Positions 1 to 11,250 of a stretch of 64,000 nucleotides of DNA are shown here, one piece after another. The translations under genes were made by a program, and so were the position numbers. Below the pieces are notes generated by a model, which made no database searches, was not told the origin of the DNA, and saw only the letters and a list, made by a program, of their open reading frames with translations. Position 1 is the stretch's first letter. Every line of letters begins with the position of its first letter. The DNA is from Ramazzottius varieornatus (taxonomy: Eukaryota; Tardigrada; Eutardigrada; Parachela; Ramazzottiidae): assembly GCA_001949185.1 (NCBI GenBank), contig BDGG01000006.1, positions 2,409,052-2,473,051 of the forward strand, read 5' to 3'.

Positions 1-1757
1 AGCGATGATCGATATCTGGTCTATCGGCGAGATAAGGCCGAATTCATCAGCAAGACCTTCGCCAATGAGTATGTCGACTGCCACGTCCACCTGCCACCTC
101 TGCCAAGGCTTATCTGCCACCTCTGCCTGCCTGTCTCATGGAGCCTGAAATCTTGCCCCGATGTCCAGACCTGCTGATAGCGACTACTGCCATCCTAACC
201 ATCATCACGAAGTTGGACGTCAACAAAGCAGCTGGGCCACCTCTCATCACCAACCGTCTCCTCAAAGTTACAGGTACTGCCATCGTTTACCCCCTGTCAA
301 GACTATTCAACCTCATCATCCAAACTGGACAGTTCCCTACGGTGTGGAAGAAGGCTGACGTCGTTCCGATACCGAAGAGAGGAGGCTCCGCCTTTCGTCC
401 CATCTTGCTCCTTCCACCCTTGTTCAAACTTCTCGAGAAGATCTTTGCCGATCATCTGAGCAACTATCTGTACCAGAATAAGTTGTTGTCTGACTCTCGG
501 TATGGTTTCAGGAAGCAAAGGTCGACAGAGATGCAGCTAGTCCAGATGTCGCACCACTTCTCCCAAGTCTTACTGCAAAAGAAAGAGGCTGACGTCATCC
601 TGTTGGACTGTACGAAGGCTTTCGACCGAACTACGCATGACGTCATTGTTGACAGACTTTCCAAGCATGGAGTTACTGGTCGGCTACTGGCCCTGTTTTC
701 GGACTACCTTCGAGGCAGAAGCCAGCGAGTGATGGTCGACGGATACTTCTCCGATAATCAGCCTGTGAAGTCTGGAGTTCCACAGGGATCAGTCCTTTGT
801 CCGACATTCTTTACGGTTGCAGTCAACAGTCTTTCCACCTGCGTCAAGTCGACAGTTCTCCAGTATGCCGATGACGTCGTCCTCCATCGAACAGTAAGCA
901 GTGAAGATGACTGTCGTACCCTACAGGAAGACCTGGACAACCTTGTGGTGTGGTGTCGAAATGCTGGGCTAGACATTAATTCCAGAAAGTCCCAGCACCT
1001 CCGGATCTCGAACAAGAAAAGAAAATGGAGATTCCAGGTGGGTCGTACAAGTTTGCGAGTAATCCAATACCTACCGAGAATGAGGGGGAATGTCTCGGCG
1101 TGACATACTCCAGCCAACTTGACTGGACCGCCCAGGTCGATAAGGTGACAGCAAAATGCAGGAAGAGGTTGAATGCTATCAACGCATACTTCACTCGGTG
1201 CTTCGGCTCGGTCAAGCAACTCCTGTTCAAGAGTATCGTGCGGTCAGTCATGGATTATGCCTCGTCGGCATGGTCTGTTTCGGCGAAAGGTCTCCAACGG
1301 CAGCTGGAAAATATTCAGGAGAAGTTTCTCCGCTGCATCAGACTCAGCAAGATGGAAACAACAGACAGTCAAGACCGACTTTGTCTAGTATCGGCAGCAT
1401 CTTTCGGAAGTTCAGTGGCTTCCTCTCTGGCAAAGACGACTCGAAGGCATATTAATTAATGCTTATAAAATCAGAGCAGGTGTCTTTGCAGGGGGAAGCC
1501 ACATCATGAAGAAGAAGCTGCCAAGGAGATCAAGAACGCAGTCTAAGGAGTTTGTCCTCGCGCCAGACAGCATGGAATCAGCTTCTTGCACCCTTCTCGA
1601 TACCACGCTGTCGTCCTTCGCCTACATCGCGATGAACTTGTTGAAAGACCCTTTGTTTAGTCCTTCGGCCACAGATCTGCTTACTATTGGCTCATTTAAG
1701 AAATATCTAAAGTCTCTTAACTTTTCCACCTCTGAAATGGTCGAAGGACCATCTTGA
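1..1757 (+). mobile_element. Non-LTR retrotransposon reverse transcriptase, degenerate, 5' end outside window
   Basis: This is the C-terminal part of an ORF2 polyprotein of a jockey/CR1-like non-LTR retrotransposon. Translation enters at base 1 in frame 1 (KAEFISKTFANEY) and moves to another frame at about 138. That frame runs through the RT palm: a first-aspartate motif (LDCTKAFDRTTHD), the PQGS motif (SGVPQGSVLCP) and the catalytic YADD box near 870. After a frameshift near 1025 the thumb-like part continues (ECLGVTYSSQLDWTAQV, MDYASSAWSVSAKG). After a further break near 1400-1506 the usual C-terminal segment appears (LLTIGSFKKYLKSL), stopping at 1757. Two or more frameshifts and a stop near 1457 make it inactive. 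No endonuclease domain is inside the window. The 3' UTR and tail were not delimited. The family call rests on the RT motifs; the exact clade is uncertain. Confidence 0.9.
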
Positions 1758-2009
1758 CCACCGCTTGTTGATTGTGTAAATTTGGACATTTTGTATTTTT
1801 TTTCTAGGTGCTTTTCGTCTATTACGATCTTTTTCTACGACGCTCTAGCCACTCTTTTTCAAACATTGTTCTTCATTCGCTCGACTTTGTGAGCTCATTG
1901 AACAATAAAGCGGTTATTATCCACTTCTGAATTCGAACTCAACCTTACAATGAGGAAGAAGCTGCATAAGTTCTTCAAGAACGTTGCGCGCTCAAAAAAC
2001 CTCCCTGTG

Positions 2010-2110
2010 TACACCTTACAGGGAGTTTTTAGTCTGTCACGAATCCAGTGGACGAGGAAAGTGAAGGAGCTTTCAGAGCTAGCCAAAACGGTAATGAAAA
2101 CCGACGCGCC
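2010..2110 (+). repeat. Short dispersed repeat, copy 1
   Basis: About 90 bp aligns by eye with copies at 2800-2900 (minus) and 61515-61610 (plus). The shared frame reads FSLSRIQWTRKVKELSEL here. The identity of the element is unknown. Confidence 0.5.
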
Positions 2111-2799
2111 AGTTGGTCTGGGTGAGGGGGAATTTCTGCTTGCAATGGCTACAGTACAGTGCGCAGACAGATGGCTGGACGGTTGCAGTTCCGTTCAAAG
2201 TCATAATGAAGGGTCGACAAAGAACAAACCACGGAAACCGGCAGCTCGGCAAAGCTCTGGTCGCTCGAGACAAATGTTGACCAGACGGGTCCTCTGCCCA
2301 GCAAAACCTTTGGTACAGAACTATCTAGTGGCTCCGACCAGAGGAAAGGCCGAGCAGAGATGGAAAGCCTTCACGGAGCCCCATTTTTACTACGTCGCGT
2401 TCTCTCATGCGAATAGCAACTGTCTCTTGCATCAAGGAAGAATTCGCAAGTTTGGCAAGGCGCTCAAAATCTAAGTACTGCAGCAACACTGAATCTGGCG
2501 GGGATCTGGGTCGTGGGAGTGGCGGGTGCCACTGTGGATGAGTAGCACGGCTCGTGGTGTTTGCCTGGGTGCGGCTGCCTGAACCAAGTATAGTGGTTCT
2601 GGACTGGGGTAGTGGGCTGTAGCTGATAGTCACAAAACTCTATCGTAACTGAGTACTGCCAAAATGGATATATGTGGTTCGGGTTGCAGCTAACTTAATG
2701 AAACTGTTATCGTGTGGCGGGAGACTGCGACAGTTCGGCGAGTCCGCCCGTCCTGGCTCCCGTGCCGAGTGGAGTAGGGTTGGCGAGTAAACAATTTTC

Positions 2800-2900
2800 G
2801 TCGCCCAGATCCAGTGGCAGATACTTTTTTCAGTACAGAGTTTGAGATACTCGAAAGCTCGAACAATCTGATCGTCCATTGAAATCTCCGACTTATAAGG
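2800..2900 (-). repeat. Short dispersed repeat, copy 2
   Basis: On minus this matches the copies at 2010 and 61515. The common frame reads LISRRFQWTIRLFELSSI. The DNA is roughly 60-70% alike by eye, which is old divergence. Confidence 0.5.
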
Positions 2901-3213
2901 GCCTCGAAACGCTGCACGTCTCCGTTTGGATTCCGTAAGTAACTCAACGGTACTGCACAACTTCCACTCAATGCCGCCGATTATATTCTGTAGCTTGTTT
3001 TCCCGCTCGGGTTGGATCCGGACTCATATTCAGAAAGCAATACAGCCAAGCTCAACACTGCCCAGGCCTGTCATGCACAGCAACAGGAAGTTACACGAAG
3101 ATTCTGGGTATAAATAGGCCGAGTTTTGCCAGAGTATAATGACAGTAAAATTTCATCCGGTGCTAACTGACGCCGTGCAAGTGAGAAACGTCAGTTTGGA
3201 CGGTCTGCGGATC

Positions 3214-3492
3214 CTAATCATCTCCGACTATTTCATCCTCTAGACCTAGATGAAAGTCTACCGGTTTCGCGGTTATAATTTCCTCGAAACGAACGTTCTT
3301 GTTCTGGTCGTCTCGGGTTCGCAACGTAAGCAGTTCATTAAGCTTACGCAATACTTCCTCATCGGTCAAATTACGATCGGGGAAAAGATGTAAGAATAAA
3401 GTTTCGCGGATCGATGGACTGCTCTCTAGCAAGACTTGTCTCGATTCCGGGATACCTCCAAGCAGCCCCCTAGAGTATAGACGGATTGTACC
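3214..3492 (-). CDS. Terminal exon of an unrecognised protein
   Basis: An open frame of 92 codons ends at a stop at 3214. Its upstream edge coincides with a possible acceptor (AG just above 3492), and the frame has no stop until 3499. The product is polar and acidic at the end (IRETLFLHLFPDRNLTDEEV, then VDFHLGLEDEIVGDD). It has the composition of real coding sequence, but I do not recognise a family. No upstream exon was identified with confidence, so this may be a fragment or a chance frame. Confidence 0.35.
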   Translation of the reverse strand, partial: GTIRLYSRGLLGGIPESRQVLLESSPSIRETLFLHLFPDRNLTDEEVLRKLNELLTLRTRDDQNKNVRFEEIITAKPVDFHLGLEDEIVGDD

Positions 3493-5581
3493 CTTGAATC
3501 ATCCAGAAACTGCAGTACAAACCTCAGAGCAAGCGTTTTTTTGCCATACACGCACCGACAGTACGTGGTTCGCCCAAGCATCTAGATTACAGCATTCGGT
3601 GGCAGTCTAGTCATCAAAGAAACGATAACCTTGCGCTTCATCCAATTACACACTGTCCCTCGACTTCGCGAGCTACCGAGCGTCTGTCAGCTAATTGTCA
3701 GCTTCAGGACCAAATATTTCTCACCAGGCGCTGCTGTTTTGAAAACAACCTGGAACTTCCCTGGCTGCTCTACGTTATACGCTGCTTTCCTACCTGGAAA
3801 GCTCCCTTAGCACAGCAAGGATTTGATGGTAGTCGTCGCCTCTGTGCAGCAGAACGTGCCAACAATGGCATGGATGGCTCCCCGTAGTGCCAAGCTTACT
3901 TACGCGTTAGTGCGGATGGCTGGGTATCAGACGCACAGAGAGGATCTCGCTCCCAGTCGCTTAGGCCTTAGTCCACTTTGTTTCATACGCTGGTGCTCTC
4001 CATCTGCTCAGAAAGCGACATGGAAGGCGACGTCAACAGCGGAATAAACCACTGCTGACTTCCGTAAGTTTGCGAGTTCCCGCACTTCCCCTAAGACAGC
4101 GTTCCGCGAACCTTCCTGTGGGAACAGAGGACTTCGAAAAGCTATTGAACTGGAGCGATATGACGAACAAGCCGGTGCGCGCCTGCGGCTCCATCACCTT
4201 GTTTATTATTATCTATGTTTTATAGTCTATTAGGAATTGTTTTCCGGAAGTTATCTCTATATCACATCACGTATGTGCTAAAAGGACCTATTTAGAAACC
4301 TTTTGGCAGGTTCATATCAATTTCTTTGTAAAAAACCTGCTCGAGCTCACCTTGTGAAGGAGGATTCGGTGTTGCACCGCTGAAAGGCTTTTCCGAGATC
4401 GCAAAGCGATCTTACGCAACGTAAAAAACATCCGATAATTTTACTGAAACTGCTCACTAAAAACTAACACCTACAGAAATCCATTCTGACATTGTACTTC
4501 GGCAAATGAAATCCATGCACTGCGTGGTCGTCCAGACATGAGCTACCATGATCGAACATTTGGCAAGAGAAAACGGGCGCAGTGTTCGAAAAGCAAACAG
4601 CGGTTTCAGAACCTAAGACTGAAATTCAAAATGTAGTTTCGAATTTTGACTGTGTCGTTTGTACGTCGTCCCCAGATGGGGTGTCTGCAGCAATCGTGAA
4701 CCAGCTAAGTTAAGTTGACTGGTCAATATACTAAACAGCGTTGAAGACGGACTGTCTAAAGTGTGCCTTTAAGTACAGGTTGATGCAGATAAAGACGGAT
4801 TTCGAGGTGCTGCAAAAAAGTCTGCGCTCCTTTGTCTATTGTTAAAATTTGTCTCCGGTTAGTTCAAGCTCTTGAAATCTTGTTTGAAAATCTGGGGCAT
4901 ATCGGTTGATTGGGAGAAAAGCAAGTTCGGAAAATGCGCAGGCACCCGGAAATCGAGGGTCGGTTTGAAACTGGAATTTGGCTCAGGCAAATCTTCTTTG
5001 CCACTATATCAGGCTTCTAGAAAAAATTCCGCTGATGCGATCTCCCTGAAACCATATCGTGGCATAGAAAGAAAAGAACATCGCTCAAGGTTTCTCTCTG
5101 GTGAAAGTTGTGGTGGTTAAACGATTTGGCGTTGATAATGGAAATTTTTATTTAATCTATTTTATCTACTTCTTTGACATTAAATCAAGAAGACAATAAT
5201 CTCTACTCAAAAAAATGAGGAAGCAGCGATACAAAATAACAAACAAGCGTTACATGGACCTACTTTTCTTAACCTCTAAGACATAAAACACTTCGTCCAG
5301 ACCTTTCATGTCGTTGACAGTACTGAGAACGGATAACAATTGCCACAAAGAATATCTATTGACACTCGCTGCTTAAAAAACTGAAAAGATCTAGGCTCAC
5401 CAGTTACTTCTGCCATCTTTCTTCCAACCGCCTCAAACAACTCTGTTGCACAAGGTCCCCATGGACCAAAAGTCGGCATACTCGATACCTCTCCAACAAA
5501 GTAACAGCGTAATACTGTTTCGGGACTACAGACGAGGATGTGTCGCAGCTCGGTTTTTTCTTGTGGAGACATTCATGATGT
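3493..5581. other. Intergenic, nothing recognised
   Basis: No domain, RNA gene or repeat was recognised. Short open frames at 3823-4047 and 4872-5120 have no family resemblance. The stretch 5120-5290 is A+T-rich. Confidence 0.4.
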
Positions 5582-6551
5582 TTACTTAGTTGCACAGCAG
5601 TAAACTTCCCGAAACTCCTGACGATGGTCTTTGACGGCCAAAGCGAACAGCAGGGGATCCAACACAGCAATAAGCTGATACAGCACCAGTTGTATGGGAT
5701 ACATGTCAGGAATCTCCCAGTTCCAGTACAGTGCGGCCACATAGTACACCTGAGAAGGCCCATAACACACGATAACAGCGAGGGTCATCAGAGTCAAGAT
5801 AAAAAACGCGCTGCTGCTCCGTTCCCTCCTTCTCGCACGGCTGCGCTTGACACTGTCAGCCTGCGCTCTGGTACCACTCCTTGGGGTTGCATGAGAGTTT
5901 GGTTTTGAATGCATAAAGAACGAAGCCATAGCTTGTAGCAGACAACGGGATACGCCATGACGACGACCAACAATGGAACCGCATAGTAAGGTGACTGAGT
6001 GATCAATGACCAAGTTCTTTGTTCAGAGGTATTCAACATGCATCCAACAGAATGCAAGGGCTTCCGATACCACATCCATGATAATGCCAGGGAGAAGTCC
6101 AGCATGGATGTACAGCCACATAACTAGGCAGGTGGATAACGCAAAGCGGAAGGTGTGCTTGGTCCGGTAAGAGCGAGGGAATGTAATGGCCCATAGTCGG
6201 TTGATGGTAATCAACATATGAGCGTTGCACATGGCTGCTTCGACGACCCAACCTCCCAACCCCGAACCCACCCAACATGTCCACCAAGTGCTGTACGGCC
6301 TGTTGATTAGCTCGAGCGGATATGTGATTAGCGTCCGCAAAATGCTTGCGAACAGAAGATTGAGAATACAAATGGTGAATGGTGTGAGAAGAAACATTTC
6401 GAAAGAAAAGATTCAGGACAACGCCATTGGTGATGAGGGTGCCCAGAAGGATAAACTACGAAAAGTAAGTAATCCATGTCCACTGGGGCGCAACGCTGAC
6501 ATTGTGATCTGTCAGACTAGTGGTGTTAGTGGTGGCGTTGATTGATGACAT
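5582..6551 (-). pseudogene. Rhodopsin-family GPCR pseudogene
   Basis: This was a single-exon seven-transmembrane receptor. The start at 6551 opens an N-terminus with repeated N-glycosylation sites (SSINATTNTT, HNVS). An in-frame TAG then interrupts the start of TM1 (TYFS stop FILLGTLITNGVVL). A one-base shift after TM1 leads into TM2-TM4 (TPFTICILNLLFASI; ITINRLWAI in place of the DRY box). A second shift in intracellular loop 3, near 5900, leads into TM6-TM7 (ILTLMTLAVIVCYG; LDPLLFALA for NPxxY), with a stop at 5582. One stop and two frameshifts indicate a pseudogene unless the assembly is wrong. The subfamily is undetermined. It resembles the orphan receptors common in ecdysozoans. Confidence 0.8.
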
Positions 6552-9500
6552 ATTAACGAAATCAGCCAACGTGACGACGCGAAGTCCGCTGGTCAATCAA
6601 AGATAGTAAGCTCGAGGCAGTGGCTGATGGAGGAAGGTTTCCGCGCACTTTGGTACTGCGTTTAGATATCACCCATTTTACTTACGGGAAAGGAGCACCA
6701 TGCACGTATACCGAGCAGTGAGAAACCCAAGACAAAAGACTCTGCATATTCCAGAGAGACCGCTGAGAAAAAGTAGACCTCAAGAAAGACCTCGCCGATA
6801 TGCCTCTGGTCTGCTTTCAGTCGTGGTGCGCGTCTGCTTTTTGGTGGTTTCTAGTTATGGGAAAGTCGAATTCGGTTTTCGTTCGTTCGAAGTCCAGATA
6901 GCTTTGTTTACGTGGATGACGTTTCTTATTCTCGTGGTGTTTGTTCTATCAGGTTCAGGCGCCTTGTACCATGGAAGTCTTGAAGCAGACAAAGCACCAA
7001 CAAGCAATGCTGAATAAGGTCTGCTTCTGTGCACGCACGCACCTTGCTTTGTGGAAGTGCACATGGGCACTTTGACACTGTGGTTCAAGCAGGCGTCTGT
7101 TCTCAGTAAGCAACATGCCACACTGAATGGCTCCTCTTCGTTTTTCGCATCCAGTTTGTGATACCCACGATTCTATTGCTTCAATTGCTGCTGCGCAATA
7201 CCGCTCAGACGGGAAATGCTGAATTGTGAGTAGAATATCCAGAAACGATTGAGTATATGGTACAACAGTCTATTGACAGCTACCATAACCGGCGTGTTTT
7301 CTTACCTTTCATAGATACAACATTAGGCTGATTAACATTGGACAGACCCACCTCCCTCCCAGGCCAAATTCCTGTCATCCACAACGCTTGTCGTTTTCAA
7401 ATCTATTTAGAACTCAAGAAGAGGGATCAGTCTACCTCAGGAAACAAGAAGCAGTTCATTACGCGCAGCAGAAGCTGAGAAAAAATATGCCCGAATTTAC
7501 GAGTGAAAAACCACTATGCCCGAATTATGTCGTTTACCTCGTACGGAAACAAAGCGTGCCGAGTCTGTCGTGTACTAGCAAACTTCGTTACAAAAATGGC
7601 CTTTTCGTAGCCGGATCGTGGTGTTTTCATACTTTGGTTCGCCTCTTCGGGGCTATGCTTGTTGTTTTGCTCGAAAATTATGTTATATTGAATTAAGGCG
7701 TCAGCCGTGTTCGAGCGGAACAGGCGGAACGTTTGGAAGCCGAAAACCGAAGAGAAGGCACGAAAAAACAACTGTTGAAAAATTTGGGAAGAACGCTAAT
7801 GTGTTGATTAACAAGAAAGATAACAAATATACGGTCGTAACGGCAACCTAGATCCTAAGTATCACAAGTTCTCAAGCGCAAACAATGAGAGAAGGCCACA
7901 AAACGAATAGCGAAACCAATGACAAAACATTTGTTTTTTCGGGCATCACACCATTAAACTGTCACATATCTTCGAGCGCGGATATTGCAAAACAAATAGC
8001 GAAACAAATAGCAAAACATTTTGTCTACTCAGGCATCACCCTATTGAATCGTCAGATATCTTCAGGCGCGAATAGTGCAAGACAAATAGCAAAACAAAAG
8101 CAAAACAACAGCAAAACAAATAACAGAGCATTTTGTTTTTTTCACCATTAAACCGTCACATACATATCTATATAAGGAATACATATATTATATAAAACAC
8201 AATATATTTCATAGAAAACATATAGAAAATACGAGAAATATAGATAAACTGATTTGCCCGGGTAAGTGACTTAACATCCGTCTCTCTCGCGGTCAGAAGT
8301 ACACATTTCTTTAATTTCGACACGCAACGATATCCGTACCTCCTGATCACTCCTAGCATTACTCCAGAACGTTCGTGGAGGTAATGACACAGACCACGAG
8401 GAAAAAACTACCGAACAGGCGAAATCAACTGTTTTGCCGGCCGGCAGTTTAGTTGGCTTTCCTGCAGATTGACTGATTTGCCTGAATAAATTAGTTGACA
8501 TCCCGACAAGGCAGTTAATTATCAGCATTTCATAACGTTCTCCAAGTGGTCCGACTGAAAGAGTTGGAAAAGGCTCCGAATAGTCTTTGTAGCGAATAGT
8601 TCAGAAAAAATGTTGCTTCCGCCGTAGCATCACCACTGTAAATAAAAATCAATTTATTTTCGATCGGGAAACCTCCACAAGTGATATCATATCTGCGTAG
8701 ATTCAAACTGTTTTTCAAACCGATTTTCAGTGTGATGTTCCGAAAACTGCCGGCTGCGCTGAGAAATAGGAGTGCATTGCCTCTTTTGAAGAGTCAACCA
8801 AATTCCCAACTGTTTTACCCATGCAATTTGGTTGATTCAGTCGTGAACTCATCGACCGGAATTGCCGACCACAGCTGATCCTTGCTCAGAGCGTCCATGT
8901 GGCAATCCAAAGTTGTTGGTTTGTGCAAACTCGTAGTAATATCTGGTCCACCTATCAATTGGGTCAACGGTTACAGACAGCCGTCGCGTACCGTTTCTGG
9001 CGACCAGACGATGATCGATTCCTATTTGGAATTGATTTTCTATCTCAGCGCTTCTTCGGAATAAATCTACACATGTTCTGAAACTGGAATTTCATTTCTC
9101 CATAAATAGTTTACGACCAGAGTTTAGCTTCATCGCATGATACGTGTGTTAATGTGTATGGAGAAGTGAAGCATCATACAGGGAGACACAACGCTGCGAA
9201 ACGGAAATGGCCGAGCAAAGTTGAGGACGGCACATTTCTATGGTACACGTCTGGGAACCCTGATATGTGTCGTCACACAGGTTCGTCACACGGCGCGTTG
9301 GGCACCGCTTCCTCCGAGCGTTGGACATACGCAAAGATATTATCAACGGCTATGCAGCAACTTGTGCCTTCCCAGGCCTAGTCGCCACGCATCCCGAGGG
9401 GTGTAGATTGCCTTGCAGCGCATTAGGATCGCGCAACCACCAATCCGCATGTCTAATACGATACCTGCACAGAAAAATTGTCACGAGAGATGACAGTTAC

Positions 9501-11250
9501 AGATTGTAACAAACAGAACTCATTCAACGCTTGCGAACTTACTGCATCCCCATGTACGTGAAGAGAGATACAACGAGCAGGACTGCTGCTATCGACGACG
9601 CAATAGCGACGTTAGGTACTGTAGAGTCCGCTACAACATGCAAAATTTATTTACCCATAACCGCCCTCGAAAGGCCCGGAATAAAACACAAAAGGCGCCC
9701 TTGCCCCGCCGTCGCGTATTATCGGATAAATCGATGTTTCTGATCATAATTTACAATTGAACCCCACCCCGCAAACCCATAGGGAACGAGCTGTAGCTAT
9801 CACCTGACCAAAAACAAACCAAACCTAAACATACCCAAATTGCAGCCCTAGGGCTAACTTTTCAAGGCGAACAATACTGCTTATGACATCAACGAAAAAC
9901 CACGCTGTCACGGGATAAGACCAAAACTATCTGGACAATCAGACCATCAATCCAACAAATTCAACAACTTCAAATCCTGTCTTTGGCTTGTTGTTGCTGC
10001 GACTGGACATCGCGAATTGAATCGTTACTACAAGCAGAAGCTGTGTCTTGTGAAAGACGTAGCGCTGGTCAGTCGAGGGTCCCGTTGTTGCAAAGCTCCC
10101 CACAAACAAGCAAAAGAACCGTCATCATAGCTGGTCAGGATGACGGAGAACCTTAAAGGGAAGAAGGTCGTGAAAGAAAAGCGAAAGGTCTCCTCCCGCA
10201 GTCTTCTGCACACGGTGTACAGTACACTCGCTCGAGAGGTGTACACCGCTGTTCGATCTCAGAGTTTCAAAACCCCGTGAACACAAGAGCGTTCACCATA
10301 GACATTTTTGATTGCTCGTTCACTCACGTAGCGGAAGCACATGATGGAAGACAAACAGTTGCTTTGCATTCGAAATGATTGTTGTGAGCTGTTGACTTCA
10401 CTTTCTTCGGTTTTTGTTAAGCTGTACGGTAAATGTTTGACAGGTGCCAGATGGAAACCGAAGAGCGATGTAAACATCGCGAGAGGGTGGACTGTAATTA
10501 CATTTCAAGTATCTTCCTTCAGCCTCCAAAACTTGTGCTACTTTATACGCCACTGAACAAAATACTTCGAAGCTTCTGTCATCTACTCACAGTTGTTGTT
10601 TTTCTTAAGACGATGCGAGAATTGATTCAATGCACTCGCGGCCGAAATCAATAGCAGTGAAGTGTGGCACAAAATCAATCAGACAAATGGCGGTTTTATC
10701 GATATACGCTGTATCGTTTCCCATCCTACATTGGTTTGCTAGACGCTTTGCCTGGTTGCCTGGCCGCCGTAGTGCGTTACCGCCGTTGCGGCAGGGGAAG
10801 GTTGGGGCGCGGTCGCGGTCGATTTTTTTGCGTCTGTACATGATGTGTCGATGAGTTTTCGGGCTCTCCGACGCACAGAGGAACGTTGTATCGAACTTTG
10901 GGTTTCAGTTCGAGACAACGCGTCGATCTTGCTGCTCATTTCTGTTCTGTTGTGAGGTCAACTGTTTTAAGTATTCGCATGGGTTTGTGCTCATGGGGGA
11001 GGTTATGGGTCAGCTACCCCAGCCTGCTGGGGTTGCTCTTTAGTTTCCACTCCTCGAGCAAGGAAACGGCTGATGTAAGGAGGTAATTATCGGCGGCTCA
11101 AATCTACGCTCAACAGTACTAACCTTGGTGGTCGCACTTCTGCGCTTGATACCCACATAGCGGTTCGTTCGTGGGCAAGGCATTCTGGTTAAACCAGGGT
11201 CTCCGTAACTGAATGCTGAAGTTTCCAGGAGCATCGAAAACTGTGGCGGG
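6552..11250. other. Long intergenic region
   Basis: No gene was recognised in 4.7 kb. It contains the degenerate tandem repeat at 7921-8165, an A+T-rich run at 8165-8250, and a small hairpin near 8795-8835. Open frames here are short and unlike known families. Exons downstream of the ANF-type receptor may lie between 10.6 and 11.2 kb, but none could be established. Confidence 0.4.
7921..8165 (+). repeat. Degenerate tandem repeat, about 85-bp unit, 2.5 copies
   Basis: Three successive units begin near 7925, 8010 and 8128. Each reads from CATTTTGT through a GGCATCAC-like segment and an ACCATTAA...CGTCACATA segment to an AACAAATAGC-rich end. The third unit is truncated. The A-rich linkers are themselves repeats of CAAAACAAATAG. 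An open frame crosses it only because the unit lacks stops in one frame. Confidence 0.7.

Larger units (their letters stand above)
1758..3213. other. Intergenic stretch without a recognisable gene
   Basis: Several open frames lie here, including 174 aa at 1950-2474 on plus, but none has a recognisable domain or convincing splice structure. The stretch holds two of the three copies of a short diverged repeat described separately. A TATAAATA box on plus near 3111 is followed by no identifiable gene. Confidence 0.4.

Noticed and set aside
1950-2474. 174-codon frame on plus after the retrotransposon
   Set aside because: No domain; it crosses a dispersed repeat copy and its composition is not convincing as protein.
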